Positions 1-8,124 of a DNA stretch of 12,982 nt are shown piece after piece. Under the pieces are notes generated by a model. The model was given only the letters and a program-made list of their open reading frames with translations, searched no databases and was not told where the DNA came from. How positions within the stretch are numbered: position 1 is the stretch's first letter; each line of letters starts with the position of its first letter. Position numbers and translations under genes: made by a program. Origin of the DNA: Chloroflexota bacterium (GTDB taxonomy: Bacteria; Chloroflexota; Dehalococcoidia; DSTF01; RBG-16-68-14); contig JADFRJ010000046.1 in NCBI GenBank assembly GCA_022561355.1, forward strand, positions 1 through 12,982. The letters run 5' to 3'.

Positions 1-311
1 CACTGCCGACATCCTTTGACTACCTGTAAAAACGGCTACCTGTCGTAGGCTTCAAGCCCAGTGCGCCTGGGGATTATGATTAGATTACCATGGCCGCCGT
101 TAATCATGAAGCGGGGCTTATCTGAAATCGTCCGCTATTCTCCTGACTTCGTCCGCTTCACCCTCAGGTGCGGGCCTTCCTGGCGGTGCCGCCAAAGGAC
201 CGCTTGTGACTCCAAGCCGACATTCGGGAGATGAGGATTACGGGCATCAGGCGTACCAATAGGCGGGGGCTCCCGTACCCCCACCGTACACCTAATTTCG
301 GCTCACTCAGC
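1..311. other. Non-coding stretch, no supported gene
   Basis: I see no convincing coding frame on either strand before the end of the cytochrome gene at 312. The frame that opens on the plus strand near 231 only runs antisense through that cytochrome. Two small structures are visible. One is a 7-base inverted repeat, ATGATTA at 76-82 and TAATCAT at 101-107. The other is a 9-base direct repeat, TCGTCCGCT, at 128-136 and 149-157. Neither matches a site I recognise. Confidence 0.5.
265..282 (-). terminator. Possible hairpin after the cytochrome gene
   Basis: GGGGG at 265-269 and CCCCC at 278-282 can form a short GC-only stem with an 8-base loop. It lies about 30 bases beyond the stop codon of the minus-strand cytochrome. 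No T-run follows in the direction of transcription, so an intrinsic terminator is only weakly supported. It may be chance. Confidence 0.2.
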
Positions 312-1121
312 CTACTTCGTAATCGCGTCTGTCAGACTCGGCAGCGAAAAGACATAGCTGATATCCGCCAAGGGTTTGTGGCAAGCCAGGCACGAGGCTT
401 GATTCACCGCCGTTTTAAGTTCGCCTGTTCCAGAGAACACCGCGTAATTCCAGTCGCCATTGCGAAGAAGGTCAGGGATATCGTCACCCCATCCAGCTTG
501 GATTTCCATAGCCGTAAAGAACGCCGGATTTTCGCCTGCCGCGACGAGATGACCGTCGGCTCCCTCAATTGGCATCTTATTTTCGTCCAGCTTCACCTTG
601 AAGGCTTCAACAAAGATCTTCGAGCCATTCGGCAAGGGTTTGCCCGCTTTGGCCGCCTTAACCGCGATGGGGTTGGCGTAGTAATGTCGAACCTGCTTCT
701 TTTTTGCAAAACTGATGGTGGTGTATTTCGTATAGGTCGACTTGTAGTCCTTCGGGAATGTCACTCGTGACTTGTTGATGGCCGCGACCAATGTGGATTT
801 AGCCTTGCCATCGCCGCCGGGCTGGCTGCTGAAAAAAGCCGCGAGATCGCCGATGTCCTCGTCGCTCAATTGTTCGGCAATTGCGTTCATCAACGTGTTC
901 TCGCGCGTTTTGGCCTTAAACGCGTGCAATTGCTTGCCTAGATATGTTTCTTTCTGTCCGGCCAAGTTCGGATATTTCTCCGATACGCTTATGCCGTTGG
1001 CGCCGTGACATGCGGCGCAGGCCTCAGATTTTTGCTTGCCCATTGCGACATCTGCCGCGTTGGCATACGAAACAAAACCGAGGGCACTCACTGCCGCCAT
1101 GAGAATTCCGAATTGGTTCAT
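312..1121 (-). CDS. Secreted cytochrome c fused to a cytochrome P460-like domain
   Basis: The 269-residue product starts with a signal peptide (hydrophobic core about residues 5-20, likely cleavage after ANA at 20-22), so it should act in the periplasm. The N-terminal half is a class I (c553/c4-like) cytochrome with haem motif CAACH at 35-39 and a Met ligand in the NTLMNAIAEQLSD segment. The C-terminal half resembles the cytochrome P460/c'-beta family as I recall it: a KPLPNG segment, an LRNGDW segment and a second haem motif CLACH at 244-248 followed by KPLAD. P460 proteins carry a modified haem and oxidise hydroxylamine or bind NO; whether this one does is inference. The start is firm, with a GGAGGG ribosome-binding site 4 bases upstream. 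A second cytochrome gene lies upstream on the same strand, suggesting a shared electron-transfer role. The alternative reading is simply a dihaem cytochrome c. Confidence 0.8.
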   Translation of the reverse strand: MNQFGILMAAVSALGFVSYANAADVAMGKQKSEACAACHGANGISVSEKYPNLAGQKETYLGKQLHAFKAKTRENTLMNAIAEQLSDEDIGDLAAFFSSQPGGDGKAKSTLVAAINKSRVTFPKDYKSTYTKYTTISFAKKKQVRHYYANPIAVKAAKAGKPLPNGSKIFVEAFKVKLDENKMPIEGADGHLVAAGENPAFFTAMEIQAGWGDDIPDLLRNGDWNYAVFSGTGELKTAVNQASCLACHKPLADISYVFSLPSLTDAITK

Positions 1122-1125
1122 GCGT

Positions 1126-1131
1126 CCCTCC
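1126..1131 (-). promoter_or_regulatory. Ribosome-binding site of the P460-fusion cytochrome
   Basis: On the minus strand this reads GGAGGG, 4 bases before the ATG at 1121-1119. It fixes the start codon and lies just upstream of the TTG at 1139 from which the antisense Sel1 frame opens. Confidence 0.75.
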
Positions 1132-1138
1132 TGAGCTC

Positions 1139-1586
1139 TTGTCTATTTCTTTCCCTGGTGCCGCTTCCTCCTCGCCGCCGATTCCCTCAACCTACGCCGG
1201 AGCGAGTCTAGGTCGCAAATCATCACTCAGACTTAGGATATTCTGGAAGAATTCCTACGGCAAGGCCGGTTTCGTCCGATGGTGCTGTTATGCGGCAAAC
1301 CAAGGACATCCCGAAGCCCAATTTTCTATCGGGCGTTCCTACCAGCATGGTGACTACCAGTTGGGTGACGAGACTATTGAGAATGATCCAATTTCGGCCT
1401 ACTTGTGGTTGGCATTAGCAGAACCCAGTTCGGATCTATTGAATCCAGCGATCTACCGCGAGACTCCTGGCCAAATCAATGAGCCCAACACAACCTACCG
1501 AAGCAGAGCGGCTGGAGGCTGAGCGGAAGCCTGTTCCGGCGGAATGTGACGTCTCAATGGCTGTTATTCGGGCACCGTCACCGTAA
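1139..1586 (+). pseudogene. Sel1-repeat protein remnant, frameshifted
   Basis: One frame (open from a TTG at 1139, read to about 1442) encodes a Sel1-type tetratricopeptide-like repeat: the segments AANQGHPEAQFSIGRSYQHG and NDPISAYLWLALA match the family pattern. The usual Sel1 C-terminal tail (a short helix ending in a proline-rich AEC) is not in this frame. It continues in the next frame from 1443, as ARLLAKSMSPTQPTEAERLE and then KPVPAECDV, ending at the TAA at 1584-1586. One extra base or two lost bases between about 1443 and 1460 would explain this. The N-terminal part (1139 to about 1210) has no ribosome-binding site or recognisable motif, and the true beginning may be missing. The tail overlaps the 3' end of the opposing cytochrome gene by about 23 bases. 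Sel1 proteins are protein-interaction scaffolds; this copy is probably dead unless the shift is a sequencing error. Confidence 0.55.
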
Positions 1587-1950
1587 AAGTGATGCTCGCG
1601 TAATAGGCGGCGAGGTCGGCGATATCCTGGTCTGACAGATCCCGCGCGATGATCGCCATTTGCTCGTCGCGCCGGTCGCCTTTCCTGAAGGCCTTGAGTT
1701 GCTTGGTGAGATAAAAATCGGACTCGCCGCCGATATTCGGCACATTCGGCAGCTTGCCAACGCCATCCATACCGTGACAGGTCCGGCATACTTTGGCTTT
1801 TTCCCGCCCGGCGGCCGGGTCGCCTCCCGCATGCGCGCTATTGGTGACGGCCAGCGCCGCGACTGCTAAAACCGTGAACAGATTCGCCAGGCGGTAACCC
1901 TGTCGACCTTTCATTTTATTCAGGCGCATCATCGATCTGGTCTTCGCCAC
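1564..1950 (-). CDS. Small secreted class I cytochrome c
   Basis: The product is 128 residues from the GTG at 1950. A signal peptide (hydrophobic run about residues 22-36, ending SAHA at 38-41) precedes a single haem motif, CRTCH at 55-59. A class I fold follows: a PNIGGE loop, a YLTKQLKAF helix, and a QMAIIARDLSDQDI segment whose Met is the likely sixth haem ligand. This is the c553-like pattern also seen in the N-terminal half of the neighbouring fusion protein. No clear ribosome-binding site supports the GTG. An in-frame ATG at 1914 (residue 13) would give a more typical signal peptide, so the start is uncertain. It probably passes electrons in the periplasm, perhaps as partner of the P460 fusion protein encoded about 440 bases downstream on the same strand. 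Confidence 0.8.
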   Translation of the reverse strand: MAKTRSMMRLNKMKGRQGYRLANLFTVLAVAALAVTNSAHAGGDPAAGREKAKVCRTCHGMDGVGKLPNVPNIGGESDFYLTKQLKAFRKGDRRDEQMAIIARDLSDQDIADLAAYYASITFTVTVPE

Positions 1951-2011
1951 CGCTGAAGAAGCCTATCAGGAGCAGGAAGATGTAGCCCGAGCTGGCTCAG
2001 GCTCTGGCGCT

Positions 2012-2455
2012 GTGTCGGAGTCGTCGCTGGATCCTGCGGACTTCCATGCTGCTTGTGTCGACAGGATCAGATCGCGTTTTGACCGCCCACTGGTGAAACA
2101 GTCGAAGACGAAGTACGTGACATCGGATGGGAGGCTTGCACTGACTTGTAGTGTGTCAAAGGAGCACAACACTGCGACCGGTCACGTCTACTGGTTCGCC
2201 TATCACACTAATCAACGAGAGTATCTACAACAGGCAGAGGACGCGTACGTGCTATTCGGTTGCGGCTCTCCAGATAGACTGTTTCTGCTGCCGTTTGCCA
2301 AGTGGGAATCTCTGCTCGAAACGCTGCACACGACCCAACAGCAGGACCGGATGTACTGGCACGTGAAGATCTCAGAGAATCATGGCCGATACGAGCTCCT
2401 CGGAAAGCGAGGCCTCGAGCACTTAGACCTGAGTAAGTACTTGGTCGCGGGCTAG
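2012..2455 (+). CDS. Unrecognised 147-residue protein, possibly truncated at the N terminus
   Basis: I do not recognise a named family. The product from GTG 2012 is soluble-looking, with no signal peptide or membrane segment. It has a basic N-terminal helix region and an aromatic-rich core containing TGHVYWFAYH, VLFGCGSPD and RMYWHVKI, and it ends KYLVAG. This pattern recalls small uncharacterised proteins scattered in environmental genomes. The frame stays open upstream to 1898 with plausible sequence (acidic, then GSGSG-like) but no ATG or ribosome-binding site. The gene may therefore begin earlier at a non-standard start or have lost its 5' end. It is divergent from the cytochrome gene starting at 1950. 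Base composition is like the rest of the left part and unlike the operon to the right. Confidence 0.5.
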   Translation: MSESSLDPADFHAACVDRIRSRFDRPLVKQSKTKYVTSDGRLALTCSVSKEHNTATGHVYWFAYHTNQREYLQQAEDAYVLFGCGSPDRLFLLPFAKWESLLETLHTTQQQDRMYWHVKISENHGRYELLGKRGLEHLDLSKYLVAG

Positions 2456-2643
2456 CGTTCAAACTCAAGACAACCTGCCTTCACTCATGAGCCAGCCTGT
2501 TTGGCCTCGCTGGCTTGTTCGTGCTGCGCGACCTGCTGTAATGCTGCAGCGACGGCGTTACGGTGGGCTGTTCGGCAAGATTGGGCCGCCGTAGTCAGCC
2601 GCCAGCGCCATAGGCATATCTCTCTTAGATAACAAGCGATAAC

Positions 2644-2719
2644 TGGCGCGCTCGGAGGGATTCGAACCCCCGACCCTCGGTTCCGAAGACCGATGCTCTA
2701 TCCACTGAGCTACGAGCGC
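2644..2719 (-). tRNA. tRNA-Arg (anticodon TCG)
   Basis: The reverse complement folds into a full cloverleaf. The 7-bp acceptor stem is GCGCTCG with CGAGCGC. The D arm is GCTC/GAGC, and the anticodon stem TCGGT/ACCGA encloses loop CTTCGGA. The variable loop is 5 bases and the T arm has loop TTCGAAT. Discriminator G and an encoded CCA complete 76 bases. The anticodon TCG (UCG) reads Arg CGA. The 3' end faces the lower-GC left part of the window, the orientation expected if that part had entered at the tRNA 3' end. Confidence 0.97.
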
Positions 2720-2799
2720 GGGCGGGACCGCATGCGCGTCTGGAGCCAGTCTATCACAGCACTTTCGGGTGCTTCAATCTCAAGGCGCGCAACCCGCTC

Positions 2800-4041
<1,242 letters not shown>

Positions 4042-4043
4042 TC

Positions 4044-4793
4044 ATGGCCGGACGCTTCGAAGGCAAGGTCGCTCTGGTTACCGGCGCCGCCTCCGGCATC
4101 GGACGGGGGTCGGCGCAGGCGTTCGCCCAAGAGGGTGCGAGCGTCGTCGTCGCCGACGTTGCAGAGGACGGCGGCCACGAGACGGTGAAGCTGATCGAGG
4201 ATGCGGGCGGGCGCGCGGCCTTCGTCAGGGCGGACGTATCGAAGGCGGCCGAAGTGGAGGCGCTGGTCGAACAGGCGATCGCTACGTTCGGGCGGCTGGA
4301 CTACGCGCACAACAACGCCGGCGTGCTCGGCACCGCGAGGCCCGCGCACGAGATCGACGAGGCGGACTGGGACCGCCTCATCGCGATCAACCTGAAGGGC
4401 GTCTGGCTCTGCATGAAATACGAAGTGCCACAGATGCTGGAACACGGCGGCGCGATCGTGAACACATCGTCCGCGGCGGGGCTCGTCGGCATGCAGGCGC
4501 TGGGGGCGTACACGGCGAGCAAGCACGGCGTGGCCGGCCTCACGAAATCTGCGGCGCTCGACTACGCGAAGCTTGGCATTCGTGTCAACGCCGTCTGCCC
4601 GGGCGGCGTCGACACGCCGCTGGTGCGCAACATCGAGGACCCGGGAAGCTTCCCGCCTCAGGCGATGCCGGTCATGCCGCGCTTCGGCACGCCGGAGGAC
4701 ATCGCGAACGCGGTCATATGGCTCTGCTCGGACGATTCTTCGTACGTCACAGGACATCTGCTGTCGGTCGACGGCGCGATGACTGTGCAGTAG
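4044..4793 (+). CDS. SDR-family NAD-dependent dehydrogenase
   Basis: The 249-residue product is a classical short-chain dehydrogenase. The cofactor loop TGAASGIG is at 13-20 and NNAG at 90-93. The catalytic set is Asn116, Ser142/Ser143, Tyr156 and Lys160 (YTASK). Asp38 at the end of the second strand favours NAD over NADP by the known rule for this family. It most likely oxidises the hydroxyl of a 3-hydroxyacyl-CoA or a ring hydroxyl, feeding the thiolase; the exact substrate is inference. I chose ATG 4044 because it lies 2 bases after the thiolase stop and begins the canonical MAGRFEGKVALVTG. The open frame upstream of it is only the shadow of the thiolase gene. There is no strong ribosome-binding site, so translational coupling is likely. 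Confidence 0.92.
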   Translation: MAGRFEGKVALVTGAASGIGRGSAQAFAQEGASVVVADVAEDGGHETVKLIEDAGGRAAFVRADVSKAAEVEALVEQAIATFGRLDYAHNNAGVLGTARPAHEIDEADWDRLIAINLKGVWLCMKYEVPQMLEHGGAIVNTSSAAGLVGMQALGAYTASKHGVAGLTKSAALDYAKLGIRVNAVCPGGVDTPLVRNIEDPGSFPPQAMPVMPRFGTPEDIANAVIWLCSDDSSYVTGHLLSVDGAMTVQ

Positions 4794-4842
4794 TCTGGCT
4801 GGCTTGTAAAATCAGACCCACTCGTCCGAGCAAGAGGAGACC

Positions 4843-5346
4843 ATGCCTGTCCTGACAGAGACTCATCGCGCGCTGATCGGCAAGGAGACCGCGCACCAGC
4901 CGTTGCCAGAGGCGGTCAACATCGCGATGGCGCGACACTGGTGCGAGATGGTCGAGGACGCCAACCCGATCTACTTCGACGAGGAGTGCGCTCGCGATAG
5001 CTGGCTGGAAGAGAGGTTCGCGCCGCCCACGATGCTCTACACATGGAGGATGGCGCCAGTCTGGCCGGAGCGCGAGGAAGAGAGCGCACTCTCCGGACTC
5101 GAACTGGAGGGCTGCACGCTAACGCTGGCGGTGAACGCCGTGCAGGAATACGAACAGCCGCTGCGTTACGGCGACACGCTCACCGTCTCAAGCAAGATCA
5201 GCGCCATCAGCGATGAGAAGACGACCCGGCTCGGCACCGGCCACTTCGTGACGACGACGGACACCTTTCGCAACCAGCGCGACGAGCTCGTCGGCATCCA
5301 CAGCTTCACGCTATTCAGATACAAGCCGGCCGGAGGTGAAGCATGA
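4843..5346 (+). CDS. MaoC_N / FAS1-like hot-dog dehydratase subunit, active-site His lost
   Basis: The 167-residue product matches the single hot-dog domain of MaoC N-terminal (FAS1-like dehydratase) proteins. A helix with VEDANPIYFD at 37-46 is followed by an APPTMLYTW segment, and strands carry LRYGDTLTV. In active R-hydratases the helix reads D-x-N-P-x-H. Here Asp39 is present but the His position is Tyr44, so this chain is probably the structural, substrate-channel half of a heteromeric hydratase. The partner is the next gene, which overlaps it by 4 bases (ATGA). In the mycobacterial ChsH1/ChsH2 hydratase, ChsH2 supplies a similar non-catalytic half but carries DUF35 at its C terminus. 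Here DUF35 is a separate gene at 11548. An AGGAG box lies just before ATG 4843. Confidence 0.82.
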   Translation: MPVLTETHRALIGKETAHQPLPEAVNIAMARHWCEMVEDANPIYFDEECARDSWLEERFAPPTMLYTWRMAPVWPEREEESALSGLELEGCTLTLAVNAVQEYEQPLRYGDTLTVSSKISAISDEKTTRLGTGHFVTTTDTFRNQRDELVGIHSFTLFRYKPAGGEA

Positions 5347-5759
5347 GCAGCTGGAGCGAGGGCGATATGCTTCCAACCATCTCGCTCGACTTAACGCTGC
5401 GCCGCGCGATTCAATCGGTCGCCGGCACACGAGACTACTACCCCGTCCATCACGATGAGCGAGCGGCGAAAGAGAGCGGGGCCGAGGGCATTTTCTTCAA
5501 CACGATGTTCCTCCAGGGCTTCGTCGGCCGTGCGGTGTGCGAGTGGTTCGGGAACGACGCCTTCCCTCGCAGGCTGGAGGTCGCGATGCGCGGGTCCAAC
5601 TACGTCGGCAGCACGCTCACGGCGACGGGCGTCGTCGCCGGAACGCGGGAGGAAGACGGGCGCTCGCTGCTCGATGCCGACGTGACGCTCTCCACCGAAG
5701 ACGGCCCAACCACCGAGGTCAAAGTCACCGTTCAGTTGCCGCCGGAGGCCGCGAAGTGA
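5343..5759 (+). CDS. MaoC-family (R)-enoyl-CoA hydratase subunit
   Basis: The 138-residue single hot-dog protein keeps the hydratase-2 dyad in RDYYPVHHD, with Asp31 and His36. These numbers coincide with the known dyad of Aeromonas PhaJ. It should add water to a trans-2-enoyl-CoA. The ATG overlaps the stop of the preceding gene (ATGA) and has GGAGG 6 bases upstream (5332-5336). The overlap and the complementary loss of His in the neighbour argue for a heteromeric enzyme of the ChsH1/ChsH2 type, which acts on bulky substrates. Its own stop overlaps the GTG of the CoA-transferase by 4 bases. Confidence 0.87.
   Translation: MSSWSEGDMLPTISLDLTLRRAIQSVAGTRDYYPVHHDERAAKESGAEGIFFNTMFLQGFVGRAVCEWFGNDAFPRRLEVAMRGSNYVGSTLTATGVVAGTREEDGRSLLDADVTLSTEDGPTTEVKVTVQLPPEAAK
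5744..5748 (+). promoter_or_regulatory. Ribosome-binding site fixing a GTG start
   Basis: GGAGG lies 7 bases before GTG 5756, inside the end of the hydratase gene. It decides the start of the double CoA-transferase, whose frame is open further upstream but only as a shadow of the hydratase gene. Confidence 0.7.
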
Positions 5760-8116
5760 CGATCCTACGCGGCCTGAAGGTGATCGAGATCTCCGGCAGC
5801 GGCGCGGCGGCGATGGGCGGCAAGCACTTGGCCGATTGGGGCGCGCACGTCACGATGCTGGAACCCGAGGAAGGCAGCCCGCTGCGCGAGGAGCCACCCT
5901 ACTACGAGAAGGACGGCGAACGCCGCAGCGCTACGTGGGCTTGGCTCTCCTTGGGCAAGGCCACGAAGCGCATCGGTAACGGCGTCTCGGTCGAAGAAGC
6001 GCGAACGCTCTGCGAGCAGGCGGACGTCGTGCTCGTGGAGAGCGAGCTAGCGCGGGACGTGCTCGGCCTTGCCGCGACGGACATCGAAGCGGCGTTCACG
6101 GGCAAGACGACGTGCGTGCTGATCTCGCCGTTCGCGACGGACGGGCCATACGCTCACTACCAAGCGACAGACCTCGGCTTGAACGCGATGGGCGGCTGGA
6201 TGCACCTGCTGGGCGACCCAGCGCGAGAGCCGCTGCGGCCCGGCGGCGGGATCGTCCCCCGCATTACGGGCCTCTACGCGGTCGTCAGCGCGCTGATCGG
6301 CCTGCGGCACGTGCGGCAGGGTGGCGAGCCACAGTTTGTAGACCTGTCATCGCAGGCGGTGGCCGCATCGATGGTCGTCGCGCCGTGGCTCGTGAAATCG
6401 ATGGTCGGCATCGAGCACGGGAGGCGCGGCGACACCTGGCCGATGGGCGTGATGGAGTGCCAGGACGGCTTCATCGGCTGCCCGCCGCTCACGCCCGGCC
6501 ACTGGGATCTGCTGTGTCAGCTCATGGGCATCGGGGACGTGCTCGAACTCCCGGAAGGCCGCGACATCATGTATCGGATGCAGCACGGAGCGGAGCTGTA
6601 TGAGCGCGTGAAGCCATGGCTGAACGCGCGCACGCGCGAGCAGATCTTCCAGGAGGCGCAAGCCTTCCGGCTGCCAGCCGCCCCAGTGCAGACGATTGCG
6701 GACCGGCTGGCCTGTCCGCAGTTGGAGGCCCGTGAGTTCTGGAAGGAAGCGCAGATCGACGGAGCCTCGGTAAAGGTGCCTCGCCCTACCTATTCGATCG
6801 CCGGCCTTGAGCCAGCGAACCGCCTGGCAGGCCCACCCGAAGAGCCCAATCCACAGCTGCGGAGCAACGGCCAGGCTGCTCCTAAGGAGCAGCCGTTCGC
6901 GGGCCTGCGCGTGCTGGACCTGACATCGCTCTGGTCGGGCCCGTACGCGACGATGATGCTGGGCGCGATGGGCGCGGACATCATCAAGGTGGAATCGATC
7001 CAACGTCCGGACCCCTACCGCTACACCTTTGCGCCACCCGGCAAAGACTTCTGGTACGAGTGGGCGCCTCTCTGGAACGACTCGAATTGCAACAAGCGCG
7101 ATATCACGCTCGACTTGACGTCGGAGCGCGGCAAAGAACTCCTTGAGCAGCTCGTCGCCAAATGCGACGTCGTGATCAGCAACTTCTCGAACCGCGTGAT
7201 GCCGAACTTGGGGCTGACGAACGACAAACTGCTGGCGATCAACCCGGAGGTCATCGCGATTACCATGCCCGGCTACGGTCCAGGCGGCCCCTGGGAGGAA
7301 TACGTCGGCTACGCGGTGGCCTTCGAGCAGCTCGTCTACGGCTCGATGACAGGCTACACGGACGGCTCGCCGTCGTATGCGGGCGGCTTCTGCGACCCAA
7401 TGGTGGGGCTGCACCTGATCTCCGCGCTGGTCCTGGCGCTGCAGCAGCGCGAAGAGACCGGCAAGGGCACCGAGATCGAGATACCCCAATGCGAAACGCT
7501 GGACAGCCTCTTCGCGCCGGAGCAGATCGCCGTGCAACTCGGCGCGCCGGTGCCGGCAAGAAAGGGCAACAAGCACGAGTGGATGGCGCCCCACGACGCG
7601 TATCGCGTCGCCGGCGAGGACGCCTGGCTCACAATCGCCGTGAGCACCGACGCGGAGTTCGCAGCGCTGGCCGAGAAGATCGGCGAAGCTGATCTGGCCC
7701 GCGATGAGCGCTTCGCGACCGCCAAAGCGCGCAAGCAGAACGAAGCCGCGTTGGACACCGCGATCGCGGAGGCGATCAAGGACCGCGACGGGGCCGATCT
7801 GGAGCGAACGTTGCAGTCGGCCGGCGTTCCGGCCTGCCGTGTCGTCAAGGCGTTCGACCTGGTGGACGACATAGGCCTGAACCACATCGGCTTCTTTCAG
7901 AAGCTGACACGCCAGATCACGGGAACGCAGTCCTTCAAGACGTGGCCGTTCCGCTTCTCCTCGATCGATACCACTCACAAGAGCGAGCCGCCCCTGCTCG
8001 GCGAGCACAACGCGGAGGTCCTGAGCGAAGTTCTGGACCTCTCCGCGGACGAGATCGCCCAGCTTGAAGCGGAACAGGTGATCGGCATGGAGCCGTTGGG
8101 AGCAGCGGCCTCCTAG
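5756..8116 (+). CDS. Double-length family III (CaiB/BaiF) CoA-transferase, N-terminal half lacking the catalytic Asp
   Basis: The 786-residue product from GTG 5756 is about twice the usual CaiB length and contains two tandem CoA-transferase III domains, at about 1-360 and 380-786. A proline- and glutamine-rich linker (about 360-379) joins them. Both begin with the family's G-L-x-V-x-[DE] strand (LRGLKVIEI; FAGLRVLDL). In the C-terminal half, catalytic Asp547 is present in GGFCDPMVGLH, matching formyl-CoA transferase Asp169. In an ungapped alignment the same place in the N-terminal half is Pro168 (GGGIVPRITGLY). That half therefore probably contributes structure or CoA binding only. The enzyme should move CoA between acyl donors and a free acid, activating the pathway substrate. 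Its start overlaps the hydratase stop (GTGA), and the next gene begins 8 bases after its end. Confidence 0.9.
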   Translation: MTILRGLKVIEISGSGAAAMGGKHLADWGAHVTMLEPEEGSPLREEPPYYEKDGERRSATWAWLSLGKATKRIGNGVSVEEARTLCEQADVVLVESELARDVLGLAATDIEAAFTGKTTCVLISPFATDGPYAHYQATDLGLNAMGGWMHLLGDPAREPLRPGGGIVPRITGLYAVVSALIGLRHVRQGGEPQFVDLSSQAVAASMVVAPWLVKSMVGIEHGRRGDTWPMGVMECQDGFIGCPPLTPGHWDLLCQLMGIGDVLELPEGRDIMYRMQHGAELYERVKPWLNARTREQIFQEAQAFRLPAAPVQTIADRLACPQLEAREFWKEAQIDGASVKVPRPTYSIAGLEPANRLAGPPEEPNPQLRSNGQAAPKEQPFAGLRVLDLTSLWSGPYATMMLGAMGADIIKVESIQRPDPYRYTFAPPGKDFWYEWAPLWNDSNCNKRDITLDLTSERGKELLEQLVAKCDVVISNFSNRVMPNLGLTNDKLLAINPEVIAITMPGYGPGGPWEEYVGYAVAFEQLVYGSMTGYTDGSPSYAGGFCDPMVGLHLISALVLALQQREETGKGTEIEIPQCETLDSLFAPEQIAVQLGAPVPARKGNKHEWMAPHDAYRVAGEDAWLTIAVSTDAEFAALAEKIGEADLARDERFATAKARKQNEAALDTAIAEAIKDRDGADLERTLQSAGVPACRVVKAFDLVDDIGLNHIGFFQKLTRQITGTQSFKTWPFRFSSIDTTHKSEPPLLGEHNAEVLSEVLDLSADEIAQLEAEQVIGMEPLGAAAS

Positions 8117-8124
8117 ACTACGCC

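Noticed and set aside
76..107. Inverted repeat ATGATTA / TAATCAT as an operator or IS end
   Set aside because: Only 7 bases with an 18-base loop, no adjacent gene start it could control and no transposase nearby.
231..770. Plus-strand open frame opposite the P460-fusion cytochrome
   Set aside because: The opposite strand has a signal peptide, two haem motifs and a ribosome-binding site; this frame has no recognisable motif.
2456..2643. Small gene or tRNA-end duplication between the orphan gene and the tRNA
   Set aside because: No coding frame with a start signal and no second copy of the tRNA 3' end could be found by eye.
6347..8008. Long open frame on the minus strand (553 codons), and similar ones at 2818-3951 and 4038-4757
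   Set aside because: They lie entirely antisense to well-recognised enzymes in GC-rich DNA, where the opposite frame lacks stops. Their products are arginine-, alanine- and histidine-rich with no family motifs.
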